Positions 44,132 to 53,688 of a stretch of DNA of 64,000 bases are shown here, piece by piece (position 1 is the stretch's first letter; every line of letters starts with the position of its first letter). The DNA is taken from positions 253,001 through 317,000 of the forward strand of contig NZ_JPDS01000001.1 of assembly GCF_000766795.1 (NCBI RefSeq), given 5' to 3'. The translations under genes were made by a program, and so were the position numbers. The notes under the pieces are model-generated. The model searched no databases, was not told where the DNA came from, and saw only the letters and a list, made by a program, of their open reading frames with translations. Source of the DNA: Polaribacter sp. Hel1_85 (GTDB taxonomy: Bacteria > Bacteroidota > Bacteroidia > Flavobacteriales > Flavobacteriaceae).

Positions 44132-46579
44132 TTATAATTTCATTGAAAGTTTAAAATTTAAAACTCTACCTGTCATGTAATTTGGAATACCAAATTGGGT
44201 TTTAGAATAAACATCTCTTACCCAAGTATTGGTTATTGAGTTTTGAATATCAAACATATTGAACAATTCTAAACCAGCACTTAATTCTTTAAATTTAGAT
44301 AACCAACCTGTTTTGTATTGCCTGTTTGCATCTGTAAAAACATAAGAAACACCAAGGTCTGCACGTTTATAATCTCTTAAACGTCCTTGAAATTGATACA
44401 CATCTGCATAAGAAGGAGAACCACCAGGAACTCCAGAATTATAAACTAAGTTTAAATATGCTTTTAAGTTGGGTAAACTTGGAACATAATCTTGAAAAAG
44501 TATACCGAATTTTATTCGTTGATCAGAAGGTCTAGCAATATTACCTCTGTTACTAATATCTTCTTCGGTTTTTAAATACCCAAGACTTACCCAACTGTCA
44601 CTTCCAGGAACAAATTCACCATTTAATCTTATATCTAACCCATGAGCATAAGCAGTTGCATCATTATCTGCTCTGTACCTTATTCTTACATTATCTATAG
44701 TATAAGCGTTTACATTTGTTAAATCTTTGTAGTAAAACTCTGTTGTAAGTTTAAATGGTCTTTCCCACATTTCAAAACTATAATCCATACCAGTTACTAA
44801 ATGAATCGATTTTTGCGCTTTTAAATCTACATTAATATTTCCGTTAGAATCTCTTAATTCTCTATAAGAAGGAGGTTGAGAATACCAACCAGCAGCAAAT
44901 CTAAAAAGCATATCTCTGCGCCAACTAGGTTTCATAGAGAACTGTGCTCTTGGGCTAATAATAGTTTGATTTTTTGAGTTAATTCCATTCCCTTTAACAG
45001 TCCAGTTATGAGCTCTTATACCAACGTTGTACCAAATTTCATTCTCATTCCAAAATAAGCGTTCGTTAAATTGCAGATAACCAGAAATACGATTAATTTG
45101 AACTTCATTATCAACTCTTATATTTTGATATGTAGTAATAGGTCCTTCAAATGGTTGGTAAGGTTGATTGTTACTAATACTATTTGGAGGTCTTATAGAA
45201 AAACCTAAAGAATCTATTAATTCCCATTCTCTAATACGATCTTTAATATCTTCTTTTTGATATTTTACACCAAAATCGAACTGCATTCTGTCTGCTTTGT
45301 ATTTTCCTTTAATTTGAGCGTTACTTATTAAAGCATCTAAATCATTACGAGCATGATTTAGTTGAGAGCCAATTCCTTCAGAAAAATCTACTTCACCAAA
45401 ATTTTCAGATCCAATATTAGCATCAACTTCACCTAAACTATAAGCAGCAGCAATATCAAAATGCTCTTCTTCTTGTGTATTGTATCTAGAAAGAGTTCCT
45501 GTAAGAGTTAAAAAGTCATTTACTTCATATTCTGTTGAAAAAGCGCCAAATAAAGTAAGGTAATTGTCTTGTTCTTCTCCACTATAATAAACATTTAATT
45601 CTAACGGATCTGCAACAGTTCCAAAACGAGTTCTTCTAGAAATGGGTTTGTAATTGTAGTTGTTTAGAGAGAAATTCCCTAAAAAGTTGAATTTTAAATA
45701 ATCAGATGCTTCATAAGAAAGATATGTTTGAAAATCTATAAACTTTGGTTTAAAATTTGTTTCAATCTGTTTACTATTTACAAATAAACTATTATCTCTA
45801 TATCTTAAACTACTTATTGATGTTAGTTTTTCTTCTATTAAAGGAGCTTCAAAAGTAACACTAGCACCTAAAAGACTCAGGTCTGCACTGATGCCAACTT
45901 CTACAGGTTTTCTATAAGTAATATCTAAGACTGATGATAATTTATCTCCATATTTTGCTTGAAAACCTCCTGCAGAAAAATTTATATTTTGCACCATATT
46001 TGGGTTGATGAAACTCAAACCTTCTTGCTGACCAGATCTTATTAAAAACGGTCTGTAAACTTCAATTCCGTTTACATAAACCAAATTTTCATCAAAATTA
46101 CCACCTCTAACATTGTATTGTGTACTTAATTCGTTGTTATTGCTAACACCTGGTAAAGTCATTAAAATATTTTCGACTCCAGCATTTGGTCCAATTACAT
46201 TTTTAACAACTCCAATATCTATTTTTTTGATTCCTAGCGCTTCTTTTTTATTATCTTTTATGACTATTTCTTGTAATTGTTCTGTTTTTGATGTTAGAGT
46301 AACAGATAAACGGACTCCATTTCTACTATTTGCAGTATATTTTCTAGAGAAAGTTTTATAAGATAAATGACTAAAAATGATGGTAATTTCTTCTTTAAAA
46401 GGAATTCTAATTTGGTAGTTTCCGTTTTTGTCAGTTGTTGTACCTGTGTTATTATATTTAATTGAAACCTTTTCAATTGGTTGCTTGTCTTTATTTTTAA
46501 CAGTTCCTTTTAGGATTGTCATTTTTTGAGCAAAAGCAAAAAAGGGGAGAAAGAATAAAAATAGAAAGACTTTTTTCAC
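44132..46579 (-). CDS. TonB-dependent outer-membrane receptor
   Basis: 815 residues. Signal peptide MKKVFLFLFFLPFFAFA, an N-terminal CarboxypepD_reg-like domain (about 20-105; LKGTVKNKDKQPIEKVSIKYNNTGTTTDKNGNYQI), plug domain (about 115-230; GGNFDENLVYVNGIEVYRPF), then a 22-strand-type barrel ending in LNFKLSMKL. The substrate cannot be read. The start is 5 bp after the stop of the M23 peptidase gene, so they are one operon. No SusD partner follows. Confidence 0.9.
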   Translation of the reverse strand: MKKVFLFLFFLPFFAFAQKMTILKGTVKNKDKQPIEKVSIKYNNTGTTTDKNGNYQIRIPFKEEITIIFSHLSYKTFSRKYTANSRNGVRLSVTLTSKTEQLQEIVIKDNKKEALGIKKIDIGVVKNVIGPNAGVENILMTLPGVSNNNELSTQYNVRGGNFDENLVYVNGIEVYRPFLIRSGQQEGLSFINPNMVQNINFSAGGFQAKYGDKLSSVLDITYRKPVEVGISADLSLLGASVTFEAPLIEEKLTSISSLRYRDNSLFVNSKQIETNFKPKFIDFQTYLSYEASDYLKFNFLGNFSLNNYNYKPISRRTRFGTVADPLELNVYYSGEEQDNYLTLFGAFSTEYEVNDFLTLTGTLSRYNTQEEEHFDIAAAYSLGEVDANIGSENFGEVDFSEGIGSQLNHARNDLDALISNAQIKGKYKADRMQFDFGVKYQKEDIKDRIREWELIDSLGFSIRPPNSISNNQPYQPFEGPITTYQNIRVDNEVQINRISGYLQFNERLFWNENEIWYNVGIRAHNWTVKGNGINSKNQTIISPRAQFSMKPSWRRDMLFRFAAGWYSQPPSYRELRDSNGNINVDLKAQKSIHLVTGMDYSFEMWERPFKLTTEFYYKDLTNVNAYTIDNVRIRYRADNDATAYAHGLDIRLNGEFVPGSDSWVSLGYLKTEEDISNRGNIARPSDQRIKFGILFQDYVPSLPNLKAYLNLVYNSGVPGGSPSYADVYQFQGRLRDYKRADLGVSYVFTDANRQYKTGWLSKFKELSAGLELFNMFDIQNSITNTWVRDVYSKTQFGIPNYMTGRVLNFKLSMKL

Positions 46580-46584
46580 GTAAG

Positions 46585-48288
46585 TTAGTTTACTTGTTTC
46601 TTAAAGAACGTTGCAGAAAGCGTATTCGTATTTCCAACATTGTCCGAGACTACAATTTTAAAGATATGTTTGCTACCAACCAATTTTTTATCACTAAAAT
46701 TATAGGTTAATAATTTTTTCTTATGGTTGTACTCCATTAAAATCCATTTTCCATCAATAGTAGCTCTGTAATTTTTTATTCCAGAACCAATATCAGAAAT
46801 CTTAACTTTTATGGTTTTTCGTTTAGAAATCCATTGTTGATCTTTAAAGTACAATAAGTTAATTTTAGGTTTGTATTTATCAGTTTTTAAAGTGTATTTA
46901 CCTAAGGTTTTTGTTGTGGTATAAAATGTACTGTCTTTTTTTCTAGTATATTGAAATCTTGGATATTTTGGGTTTTCTACGTTAGCAATATAAAGTTGTT
47001 GTTTTTCTGCTTCAGAATAATTAGATACATTAAATGTTAATGTAAAACTTTTATCTAAAGGAATTGTAGGAGTATGTATTTTTGCAACGCCATTTTTTAC
47101 AGCAAAATCTAAATATAAATCTTCATAAAAAGTATTTTTAGGAAATGCTATTGCAATATTTTCTTTTTTAAATTTTTGAAAATTACTTGCAATTACTTTA
47201 AAATTGGTTGTGTCTTTGGGTTTAGAAAAAATAGTATTACTTTCTTTACCAGTAACAGGTATTTTTAGATAACTAGTATTTCCCTTATAATCTTTGGCAA
47301 TAATTTCTACAGTATAACTAAGTCCGTTTTTTATGTTTAATTTTCCGTTATTAATTAGTTTATTATAAGTAGAAAGCTTGTTTTTAGTTTCTTTATATGT
47401 TTTTTGATAACGTCTTTTATATTTCTTATAATGAGGATAATCAATATGTAAGTTGATGAATTTACTCTCAGCAAAAGAAAATGTTTCTACATCATGATAG
47501 TAAAAACGTTTTCCATTTACCAGCATTTCTAAACTATAGATTCCGTTTTTATTTGGTGCTTTATTTAATCTATCAAAAACACTTGCTCCAAAACCAATAA
47601 TTCCAGAAGCAGAAATTCTATCAGCACTATATTTACCTTTAGAAATATTTTTTAAAGGAAGAATAAAACTATTGTTTTGATTGTTGATTCTTGAGTTATT
47701 ATTTAAAGGATAAACTTTTAAAGATTGAAAAACAGGAGGTGTTGTATCTTCTGGTTCTAATCCAAAAATTAAAGGATTAATAATATTCTCGCTTTTTGTG
47801 TTTCTTATTTCATAATGTAAATGAGGTCCACCAGAACTACCAGTATCACCAGTAAAAGCAATAATTTCTCCTTTTTTAACGGGGAATTTATCCTTCTTAA
47901 AAAACAAGTTCCCTGTTTGGTAATTTTCTTTTTTGTATTGAATAGCTTTTACATGTTTTTGAATCTTATCAGCATATTTACTTATATGAGCATACACAGT
48001 TGTAAATCCATTTGGGTGTGTAATATAGATTGCTTTACCAAAACCATATTGAGCAACTTTTATTCTAGAGACATATCCATCTGCAGCAGCATATATTTTT
48101 AAACCTTCTTTTCCTTGTGTTTTAATATCGATACCAGAATGAAAATGATTAGATCTTAATTCACCAAAAGTACCTGCTAAAACTGTGGGTATGCCTAAAG
48201 GATTTCTAAAATAGTCTTTTAGGTATTTTTCTTGAGAAAAACTGAAAAAAGTTGAAAAGAATAAGAATAACAAAAAGGTTTGTTTCAA
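46585..48288 (-). CDS. M23-family metallopeptidase, exported
   Basis: LytM-type peptidase fold, probably cutting peptidoglycan cross-links. The chosen start is TTG at 48288 (MKQTFLLFLFFSTFFSFSQ), because an upstream ATG at 48324 lies before the promoter box. The zinc motifs HFHSGIDI (His-x3-Asp) and HLHYEIR (His-x-His) are intact. The rest, about 200-567, is a beta-rich region with no recognised domain and no transmembrane segment. It is transcribed with the TonB receptor. Confidence 0.85.
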   Translation of the reverse strand: MKQTFLLFLFFSTFFSFSQEKYLKDYFRNPLGIPTVLAGTFGELRSNHFHSGIDIKTQGKEGLKIYAAADGYVSRIKVAQYGFGKAIYITHPNGFTTVYAHISKYADKIQKHVKAIQYKKENYQTGNLFFKKDKFPVKKGEIIAFTGDTGSSGGPHLHYEIRNTKSENIINPLIFGLEPEDTTPPVFQSLKVYPLNNNSRINNQNNSFILPLKNISKGKYSADRISASGIIGFGASVFDRLNKAPNKNGIYSLEMLVNGKRFYYHDVETFSFAESKFINLHIDYPHYKKYKRRYQKTYKETKNKLSTYNKLINNGKLNIKNGLSYTVEIIAKDYKGNTSYLKIPVTGKESNTIFSKPKDTTNFKVIASNFQKFKKENIAIAFPKNTFYEDLYLDFAVKNGVAKIHTPTIPLDKSFTLTFNVSNYSEAEKQQLYIANVENPKYPRFQYTRKKDSTFYTTTKTLGKYTLKTDKYKPKINLLYFKDQQWISKRKTIKVKISDIGSGIKNYRATIDGKWILMEYNHKKKLLTYNFSDKKLVGSKHIFKIVVSDNVGNTNTLSATFFKKQVN

Positions 48289-48305
48289 AATGCAATTATT
48301 TTTTA

Positions 48306-48313
48306 CAAAAATA
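48306..48313 (-). promoter_or_regulatory. -7 promoter element of the M23/TonB operon
   Basis: TATTTTTG on the minus strand fits TAnnTTTG, 18 bp before the TTG start at 48288. Confidence 0.55.
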
Positions 48314-48399
48314 CTAAAAATCATCTTTTTGATAACTTGCTAAATTTCAGTACATTAGTAATAAAGCAACAAAATGTTGTAAAGTATAAAACAGAATGT

Positions 48400-48407
48400 T
48401 AACTTTG
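48400..48407 (+). promoter_or_regulatory. -7 promoter element of the coiled-coil/zapA operon
   Basis: TAACTTTG fits TAnnTTTG, with a TTG 20 bp upstream (48377-48379) at the expected -33 spacing. 29 bp before the ATG. Confidence 0.65.
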
Positions 48408-48435
48408 TGTTATAGTTTTATTCTTATAGATATAG

Positions 48436-48726
48436 ATGAGTAATACAATAGAAGCAATTCATATACTGGAAGATAAGTTAGAAAGCTTACTGTCTAATTA
48501 TGAATTTTTAAAGAATGAAAATGAAATATTGCTTCAGAGTACAACAAAATTACAACATCAATTATTTGAAAGAGAGCAATTGCTAGCAGAACAGAAAAAA
48601 CAATATGATTTGCTTAAAATTGCAAAAACTATAGATGGCAGTAGTACAAATACAAGAGAAACGAAACTCAAAATAAATACTTTAATTCGAGAAATCGATA
48701 AATGTATCATTCAGTTACATGAATAA
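48436..48726 (+). CDS. Small coiled-coil protein next to zapA (ZapB-like)
   Basis: 96 residues, almost all heptad-like helix: IEAIHILEDKLESLLSNYEFLKNENEILLQ, then REQLLAEQKKQYDLLKIAKTI. It begins 14 bp before zapA and is co-transcribed with it. Size and position suggest a division-ring coiled-coil like ZapB, though sequence similarity is not clear. Role inferred from context. Confidence 0.7.
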   Translation: MSNTIEAIHILEDKLESLLSNYEFLKNENEILLQSTTKLQHQLFEREQLLAEQKKQYDLLKIAKTIDGSSTNTRETKLKINTLIREIDKCIIQLHE

Positions 48727-48739
48727 AGTTCTTTAAATT

Positions 48740-49030
48740 GTGGGAAAACTTAAAATTAATGTAGTAATAGCGGGTAGAACCTATCCTTTAAGTGTTAATA
48801 ATACTAAAGAGGAAGAAGGAATGAGAAAAGCAGCCAATGCTATTAATAAATTAATTTCTATGTATGAAGAAAACTATGCAGTTAGTGATAAACAAGATGT
48901 TTTAGCTATGTGTGCATTACAGTTTGCTTCAAAAGTAGAAATATCAACCATAGAAAAAGATTCCACAAGTAGAGAAGTAGTAGATAAAATAAAAGAGTTA
49001 ACTCATTTAGTTGATTCTCATTTAAAATAA
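48740..49030 (+). CDS. zapA: Cell division protein ZapA
   Basis: 96-residue FtsZ-ring stabiliser. GKLKINVVIAGRTYPLSVNNTKEEEGMRKAANAINKLISMYE matches the ZapA N-terminal domain, followed by a coiled coil. Starts at GTG (48740). The next gene over is a 6S-like RNA and then rny, a common order in Flavobacteriaceae. Confidence 0.88.
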   Translation: MGKLKINVVIAGRTYPLSVNNTKEEEGMRKAANAINKLISMYEENYAVSDKQDVLAMCALQFASKVEISTIEKDSTSREVVDKIKELTHLVDSHLK

Positions 49031-49060
49031 GTTCTTTAAAATACACATTAACAACACACT

Positions 49061-49241
49061 GCCTACGTTAGTACATTGTTTATTAAACTCAACACGATTC
49101 AATTATGAAGGATGAGTCTTAATTGTAAAAGCAAGCCATAGTAGCTGAATTATTTCAGAAACAAGTGGATCCTTGACCAATTAGTTAGTCCTATAAATAC
49201 CATAATGGAGTTTAAAAAACCAAACTAATGTAGGCTTTTTT
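49061..49241 (+). ncRNA. ssrS: 6S RNA (6S-Flavo type)
   Basis: A terminal stem pairs GCCTACGTTAGT (49061-49072) with ACTAATGTAGGC (49224-49235), one G-U, then a T-run. A second stem pairs TAAACTC (near 49085) with GAGTTTA (near 49208). The large internal open region is typical of 6S, which mimics an open promoter. Location between zapA and rny matches the usual 6S position. Length about 175 nt. Ends are approximate. Confidence 0.75.
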
Positions 49242-49259
49242 TATATATAAATTTAAATT

Positions 49260-50825
49260 ATGGAGGGAATGATACTGCCAATTTTGGCAGCAATTATAGG
49301 AGTAATAATTGGTTTTTTAATAGCAAAAGCTATGGAAAAATCTAAAGGTAAAAAATTACTAAATGGTACAAGAAAAGAAGCAGCAGCAATTCTAAAAGAA
49401 GCTAAAATAGATGCTGAGTCTATTAAAAAAGATAAAATATTACAAGCTAAAGAAAAGTTTATAGAACTTAAGTCTGAGCACGAAAAAGTAATTCTAGGAA
49501 GAGAGAAAAAGATTTCTGATGTTGAAAAACGTATTAGAGATAGAGAGTCTCAAGTTGCATCTGAAGTTGATAAAAACAAAAGGTTAAACAAGTCTTTAGA
49601 ACATAAAGAAAACGACTATAACAAAAAATTAGATTTTATTGAAAATAAAGAGTCTGAGCTAGAAGTTATGCATAAGCGTCATGTTGATATGTTAGAGCAA
49701 ATTTCTGGTTTATCTGCAGATGAAGCTAAAGTAGAATTAGTAACCTCATTAAAAGATGAAGCTAAAACTGAAGCAATGGCTTTTGTACAAACTTCAATTG
49801 AAGAAGCTAAATTAACTGCAGAACAAGAAGCAAGAAAAGTTATTTTAGGAACCATACAAAGAGTAGGTGTAGAACAAGCAGTAGAAAACTGTGTTTCTGT
49901 ATTTAACTTAGAGTCTGATGATGTAAAAGGACGAATTATTGGTAGAGAAGGGCGTAATATTAGAGCTCTAGAATCAGCCACTGGTGTAGAAATTATTGTT
50001 GATGATACTCCAGAAGCAATTATTCTTTCTTGTTTTGATCCTGTTCGAAGAGAAATTGCTCGTTTATCAATGCATAAATTGGTAACAGATGGAAGAATTC
50101 ACCCAGCAAGAATTGAAGAAGTTGTTAAAAAAACAGAAAAACAAATTACACAAGAAATTATAGAAGTTGGTAAAAGAACTGTTATAGATTTAGGAATTCA
50201 TGGATTACATCCAGAGTTGATAAAAACGGTTGGTAGGATGAAATATCGTTCTTCTTACGGGCAAAATTTATTACAGCACTCTCGTGAAGTTGCAAATCTT
50301 TGTGGAATTATGGCAGCAGAAATGGGCTTAAATTCTAAAGTAGCAAAACGTGCAGGTTTATTGCATGATATTGGTAAAGTGCCAGATACAGAGAGTGAAC
50401 TTCCTCACGCATTACTAGGAATGGAATGGGCAGAGAAGTATGGAGAAAAACCAGATGTTTGTAATGCAATTGGAGCTCACCATGATGAAATTGAAATGAA
50501 AAGTTTAATATCACCAATTGTACAAGTTTGTGATGCAATTTCAGGCGCAAGACCAGGTGCAAGACGTCAAGTTTTAGATTCTTACATTCAACGTTTAAAA
50601 GATTTAGAAAATATTGCTTTTGGATTCTCAGGTGTGCAAAAAGCATATGCTATTCAAGCAGGTCGTGAATTACGTGTTATGGTAGAAAGTACAAAAGTAA
50701 ATGATGCAAAAGCGGCTGAATTATCTTTTGGAATTTCTCAAAAAATTCAAAATGATATGACGTATCCAGGTCAGGTAAAAGTTACTGTAATTAGAGAAAC
50801 AAGAGCTGTAAATGTAGCTAAATAA
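49260..50825 (+). CDS. rny: Ribonuclease Y
   Basis: Membrane-anchored endoribonuclease that initiates mRNA decay. The N-terminal helix ([22 protein letters not shown]) is followed by a long coiled coil (about 25-190), a KH domain ([26 protein letters not shown] near 225), and an HD domain with [10 protein letters not shown] and HHDE. 521 residues, normal. Follows 6S RNA. Terminator at 50877. Confidence 0.95.
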   Translation: MEGMILPILAAIIGVIIGFLIAKAMEKSKGKKLLNGTRKEAAAILKEAKIDAESIKKDKILQAKEKFIELKSEHEKVILGREKKISDVEKRIRDRESQVASEVDKNKRLNKSLEHKENDYNKKLDFIENKESELEVMHKRHVDMLEQISGLSADEAKVELVTSLKDEAKTEAMAFVQTSIEEAKLTAEQEARKVILGTIQRVGVEQAVENCVSVFNLESDDVKGRIIGREGRNIRALESATGVEIIVDDTPEAIILSCFDPVRREIARLSMHKLVTDGRIHPARIEEVVKKTEKQITQEIIEVGKRTVIDLGIHGLHPELIKTVGRMKYRSSYGQNLLQHSREVANLCGIMAAEMGLNSKVAKRAGLLHDIGKVPDTESELPHALLGMEWAEKYGEKPDVCNAIGAHHDEIEMKSLISPIVQVCDAISGARPGARRQVLDSYIQRLKDLENIAFGFSGVQKAYAIQAGRELRVMVESTKVNDAKAAELSFGISQKIQNDMTYPGQVKVTVIRETRAVNVAK

Positions 50826-50876
50826 AAACCTTATTGATTTTCTTAAAACAAGAAATTATTGATAATAATAAAATAG

Positions 50877-50908
50877 AATTCCTACTTTTTTAAGTAGGAA
50901 TTTTTTTT
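50877..50908 (+). terminator. Terminator of rny
   Basis: AATTCCTACTT pairs with AAGTAGGAATT across a TTTT loop, then eight T. Confidence 0.85.
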
Positions 50909-50991
50909 GAAGCTATTTCCTGCTTTTCGCTATATCTTTTTTAAGAAAAATAAAAAAGGATGCCGCTACAATCAGGGCTAAACTTGTTTAG
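50909..50991 (+). repeat. Dispersed hairpin repeat, copy D
   Basis: GAAGCTATTTCCTGCTTTTC, then GCTATATC, an A/T inner stem with TTTTTT and AAAAAAG, GGATGCCGCTACAATC, and AGGGCTAAACTTGTTTAG. Same type as copy E. It directly follows the rny terminator, between convergent genes. Confidence 0.7.
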
Positions 50992-51083
50992 TAATTAATT
51001 GCTTTAATTAAAAAAAGAGATGTTTTATTTATTTTGTTAGTAACAATTTGACTGAATACTGTTACTGAAAACTAATTACTTGT

Positions 51084-51980
51084 TTATTTTCTAGGATGAA
51101 ATGTTTCTACAACTTCTTTTAAGTAGCTCTTGTCTATATGTACATAAACCTCTGTAGTTGTAATGCTTTCATGCCCTAACATTTGTTGAATCGCTCTTAA
51201 ATCTGCGCCGTTTTTTAATAAATGTGTTGCAAAAGAATGTCTTAATGTATGTGGACTTATTTTTTTTGATAAATCTATTTTAATAGCTAGATCTTTTAAA
51301 ATAATAAAAATCATTTGTCTGGTTAAGCCTTTTCCACGTCTGTTTAAGAAAACAGTATCTTCAAAACCCTTTTGTGGAGCAATATGAGTCCTTATATCAT
51401 TAATGTAAAATAAAATATATTTCTGAGCATTATAATGAATAGGCACAAAACGTTGTTTGTTTCCTTTACCAATTACTCTTATAAAACCTTCTTCAAAAAA
51501 TAAATCAGAAATTTTTAAGGTAATCAATTCACTCACACGTAAACCGCAACTATACATAGTTTCTAAAATGGTTCTATTTCTTTCTCCTTGAGGATGACTT
51601 AAATCTATGGCAGAAATTAATTCGTTAATTTCATCTTCAGAAAGAGTGTCAGGTAATTTTCTTCCAATTTTTGGAGCTTCAATTAAATCTGTAGGATTTG
51701 TTTTTCTGTAATCCTCAAAAATTAAATAGTCAAAAAAACTACGCAATCCAGAAATAATTCTTGCCTGACTTCTAGGGTTTACTTTTTTAGCAACATCATA
51801 AATAAATTGTTGAACAGTCTCTTTATCAATAGAAATAGGGGAGCAATTAATTTCATTTTGTTCAAGAAAAATTAATAGTTTTTCTAAATCTCTAGAATAA
51901 CTGTCAATTGTGTTTTGAGATAGCCCTCTTTCTATTTTTAAAAATAATTGAAAATCTCTAATTGCATTTTGCCATTTCAT
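51084..51980 (-). CDS. xerD: Site-specific tyrosine recombinase XerD-like
   Basis: Resolves chromosome dimers at dif with its XerC partner. N-terminal SAM-like DNA-binding domain (1-100), then catalytic domain with Arg148 (CGLRVSEL), Lys172 (GKGNKQR), His244 and Arg247 (HTLRHSF), His270 (GHESI) and nucleophile Tyr279 (TTEVYVHI). The full set is intact. 298 residues. No adjacent integrase-type genes, so this is the housekeeping recombinase. Confidence 0.9.
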   Translation of the reverse strand: MKWQNAIRDFQLFLKIERGLSQNTIDSYSRDLEKLLIFLEQNEINCSPISIDKETVQQFIYDVAKKVNPRSQARIISGLRSFFDYLIFEDYRKTNPTDLIEAPKIGRKLPDTLSEDEINELISAIDLSHPQGERNRTILETMYSCGLRVSELITLKISDLFFEEGFIRVIGKGNKQRFVPIHYNAQKYILFYINDIRTHIAPQKGFEDTVFLNRRGKGLTRQMIFIILKDLAIKIDLSKKISPHTLRHSFATHLLKNGADLRAIQQMLGHESITTTEVYVHIDKSYLKEVVETFHPRK

Positions 51981-52105
51981 AGTATAAAGATATTAAAAAT
52001 AATAAACTAACTCTTTAATAGATAAAAGTAGTAAATATGCTTATCTAGAATTATAATAAACTATATTAAATATTCTTTTATTATAGATTTAAGGTTACAT
52101 TTTTT

Positions 52106-52113
52106 TATATTTG
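52106..52113 (+). promoter_or_regulatory. -7 promoter element of the small barrel gene
   Basis: TATATTTG fits TAnnTTTG, 27 bp before the ATG at 52141. Confidence 0.6.
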
Positions 52114-52140
52114 ATTATATAAATTTTAAAAAAAAATATA

Positions 52141-52665
52141 ATGAAAAAGTTATTATTTATTGCTGTAGTAGCATTATTAGGATTAAGAAGTGTGAATGCA
52201 CAGGACTCGAATATTGCATTAACAGCAGGTTTCCATGATTTCACGCTAAAAGCTAGCGGAGGAGGTATTTCTGCTTCACAAAGTGTGCAAGGTTTTTATG
52301 TTGGGGTTTCTACAACTTTTTCTGTTTCTGAAAAATTATTAATTGAACCTGAGTTTCAATTTGTAAGAACATCTGAGGATGGCGAATCAGTAGAGCAGAT
52401 TGTACTACCAATTATGGCTAAATATTATGTTTCAGAAAAGTTTAATTTACAAGCTGGACCTCAATTTGATTTGGTGGTTTCTGAATCTGAAGGACTAAAT
52501 ACTTTTGGTTTAGGTTTAGGAATTGGAGCGGGATATGATATTAATGAAAAGTTTTTTATTAGTACAAGGTATGCATTTGGTTTAACAAATAGAGCTGAAG
52601 ATGCGCCTTCTGGCTATTCAATGAAATTTAACACTTTTCAAGCAGGATTAGGATATAGATTCTAA
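52141..52665 (+). CDS. Small outer-membrane beta-barrel protein
   Basis: Signal peptide MKKLLFIAVVALLGLRSVNAQ, then an OmpA/OmpX-type eight-strand barrel with alternating residues (FYVGVSTTFSVSEKLLIEPEFQFV; GLGIGAGYDINEKFFISTRYAFG) and a terminal aromatic AGLGYRF. 174 residues, within the family range. Own promoter and terminator. Function not readable. Confidence 0.85.
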   Translation: MKKLLFIAVVALLGLRSVNAQDSNIALTAGFHDFTLKASGGGISASQSVQGFYVGVSTTFSVSEKLLIEPEFQFVRTSEDGESVEQIVLPIMAKYYVSEKFNLQAGPQFDLVVSESEGLNTFGLGLGIGAGYDINEKFFISTRYAFGLTNRAEDAPSGYSMKFNTFQAGLGYRF

Positions 52666-52690
52666 TTTATAATTTTAAAGAATTTAAAAA

Positions 52691-52718
52691 CGGAAGCATT
52701 TTTGCTTCCGTTTTTTAT
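52691..52718 (+). terminator. Terminator of the small barrel gene
   Basis: CGGAAGCA pairs with TGCTTCCG across TTTT, then six T. Confidence 0.85.
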
Positions 52719-52736
52719 TTGTTATATTTTAGCAGT

Positions 52737-53150
52737 ATGAAACTAATTATTATAAACGGACCCAATTTAAATTTATTAGGAAAAAGAGAACCAGAAATTT
52801 ATGGTTCTAAAACTTTTGAAGAATTTTTTAGCGAACTTCAGTTAAAATTTAAAGAGGTAGAGTTATCTTATTTTCAATCTAATATAGAAGGCGAAATTAT
52901 TGATAAATTACACGAAGTTGGTTTTGATTATGATGGAATTATTTTAAATGCTGCAGCTTATACACACACTTCTGTTGGTATTGGAGATGCTGTAAAAGGA
53001 ATCACAACTCCTGTTGTAGAATTACACATTTCTAACGTGCATGCACGTGAGGAGTTTAGGCATCACAGTTTTATTGCTCCTTCAGCAAAAGGAGTTCTAT
53101 TTGGTTTTGGATTAAAAGGATATGAATTAGCAATTCAGAGTTTTCTTTAA
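52737..53150 (+). CDS. aroQ: Type II 3-dehydroquinate dehydratase
   Basis: Third step of the shikimate pathway. Start at 52737 gives MKLIIINGPNLNLLGKREPEIYG, where the Tyr is catalytic. Later motifs NAAAYTHTSVGIGDA and ELHISNVHAREEFRHHS contain the catalytic His. 137 residues, normal for the type II dodecamer. An upstream in-frame TTG at 52719 is not needed. Confidence 0.95.
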   Translation: MKLIIINGPNLNLLGKREPEIYGSKTFEEFFSELQLKFKEVELSYFQSNIEGEIIDKLHEVGFDYDGIILNAAAYTHTSVGIGDAVKGITTPVVELHISNVHAREEFRHHSFIAPSAKGVLFGFGLKGYELAIQSFL

Positions 53151-53178
53151 TTCTGAACTTGTTTCAGAATCTTTTTTC
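53150..53178 (+). terminator. Terminator of aroQ
   Basis: ATTCTGAA pairs with TTTCAGAAT, then CTTTTTTC. The stem begins at the last base of the stop codon. Confidence 0.7.
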
Positions 53179-53208
53179 TGAAAACTGAGACTGAAAACTG
53201 TTTACTTT

Positions 53209-53676
53209 TTAAAATTCTAAAAGCATTTTAATATCTGAACGCTCATAGTGAGATTCTTTTTCTAATTCTACTTCTTTAAAACCTATTTTTTTATACAAAT
53301 TAATTGCAGGAACTAATGTTCTGTGAGAGTATAATGTAATGTTTTTCCATTGTTGTTTTTTTGCAAAATCGATACAGAAATTCATTAGTTTTAAACCAAT
53401 TTTTAAACCTTGATATTTGGGTGAAACAGCCATTTTACTTAATTCAAAAAAAGTTTTTTGATTGATGAGCGAAACAACACCAACAATTTCATCGTTATAT
53501 TTTGCAAAAAAGATGAATCCCCCAGAATCAATTACATATTTCTGTGGATTGCTTAAAACCTTTTCATCATAAGGTTCTACGTAAAAATATTTTTCTAACC
53601 AAGCTACATTTAAACTATAAAAGTGAGGCGCAAGTGCTGGTTGATATGCTATAATTTCTAAGTTTTCTATTTCCAT
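53209..53676 (-). CDS. GNAT-family N-acetyltransferase
   Basis: 155-residue acetyl-CoA-dependent acetyltransferase of unknown substrate. Motif A is MAVSPKYQGLKIGLKLMNF, where the Q-x-x-G-x-G/A acyl-CoA loop is QGLKIG. ITLYSHRTLVPAINLYKKIGFKEVE is the usual C-terminal part. Lies between aroQ and a dispersed repeat. Confidence 0.85.
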   Translation of the reverse strand: MEIENLEIIAYQPALAPHFYSLNVAWLEKYFYVEPYDEKVLSNPQKYVIDSGGFIFFAKYNDEIVGVVSLINQKTFFELSKMAVSPKYQGLKIGLKLMNFCIDFAKKQQWKNITLYSHRTLVPAINLYKKIGFKEVELEKESHYERSDIKMLLEF

Positions 53677-53688
53677 ATTAAGTAAGTT

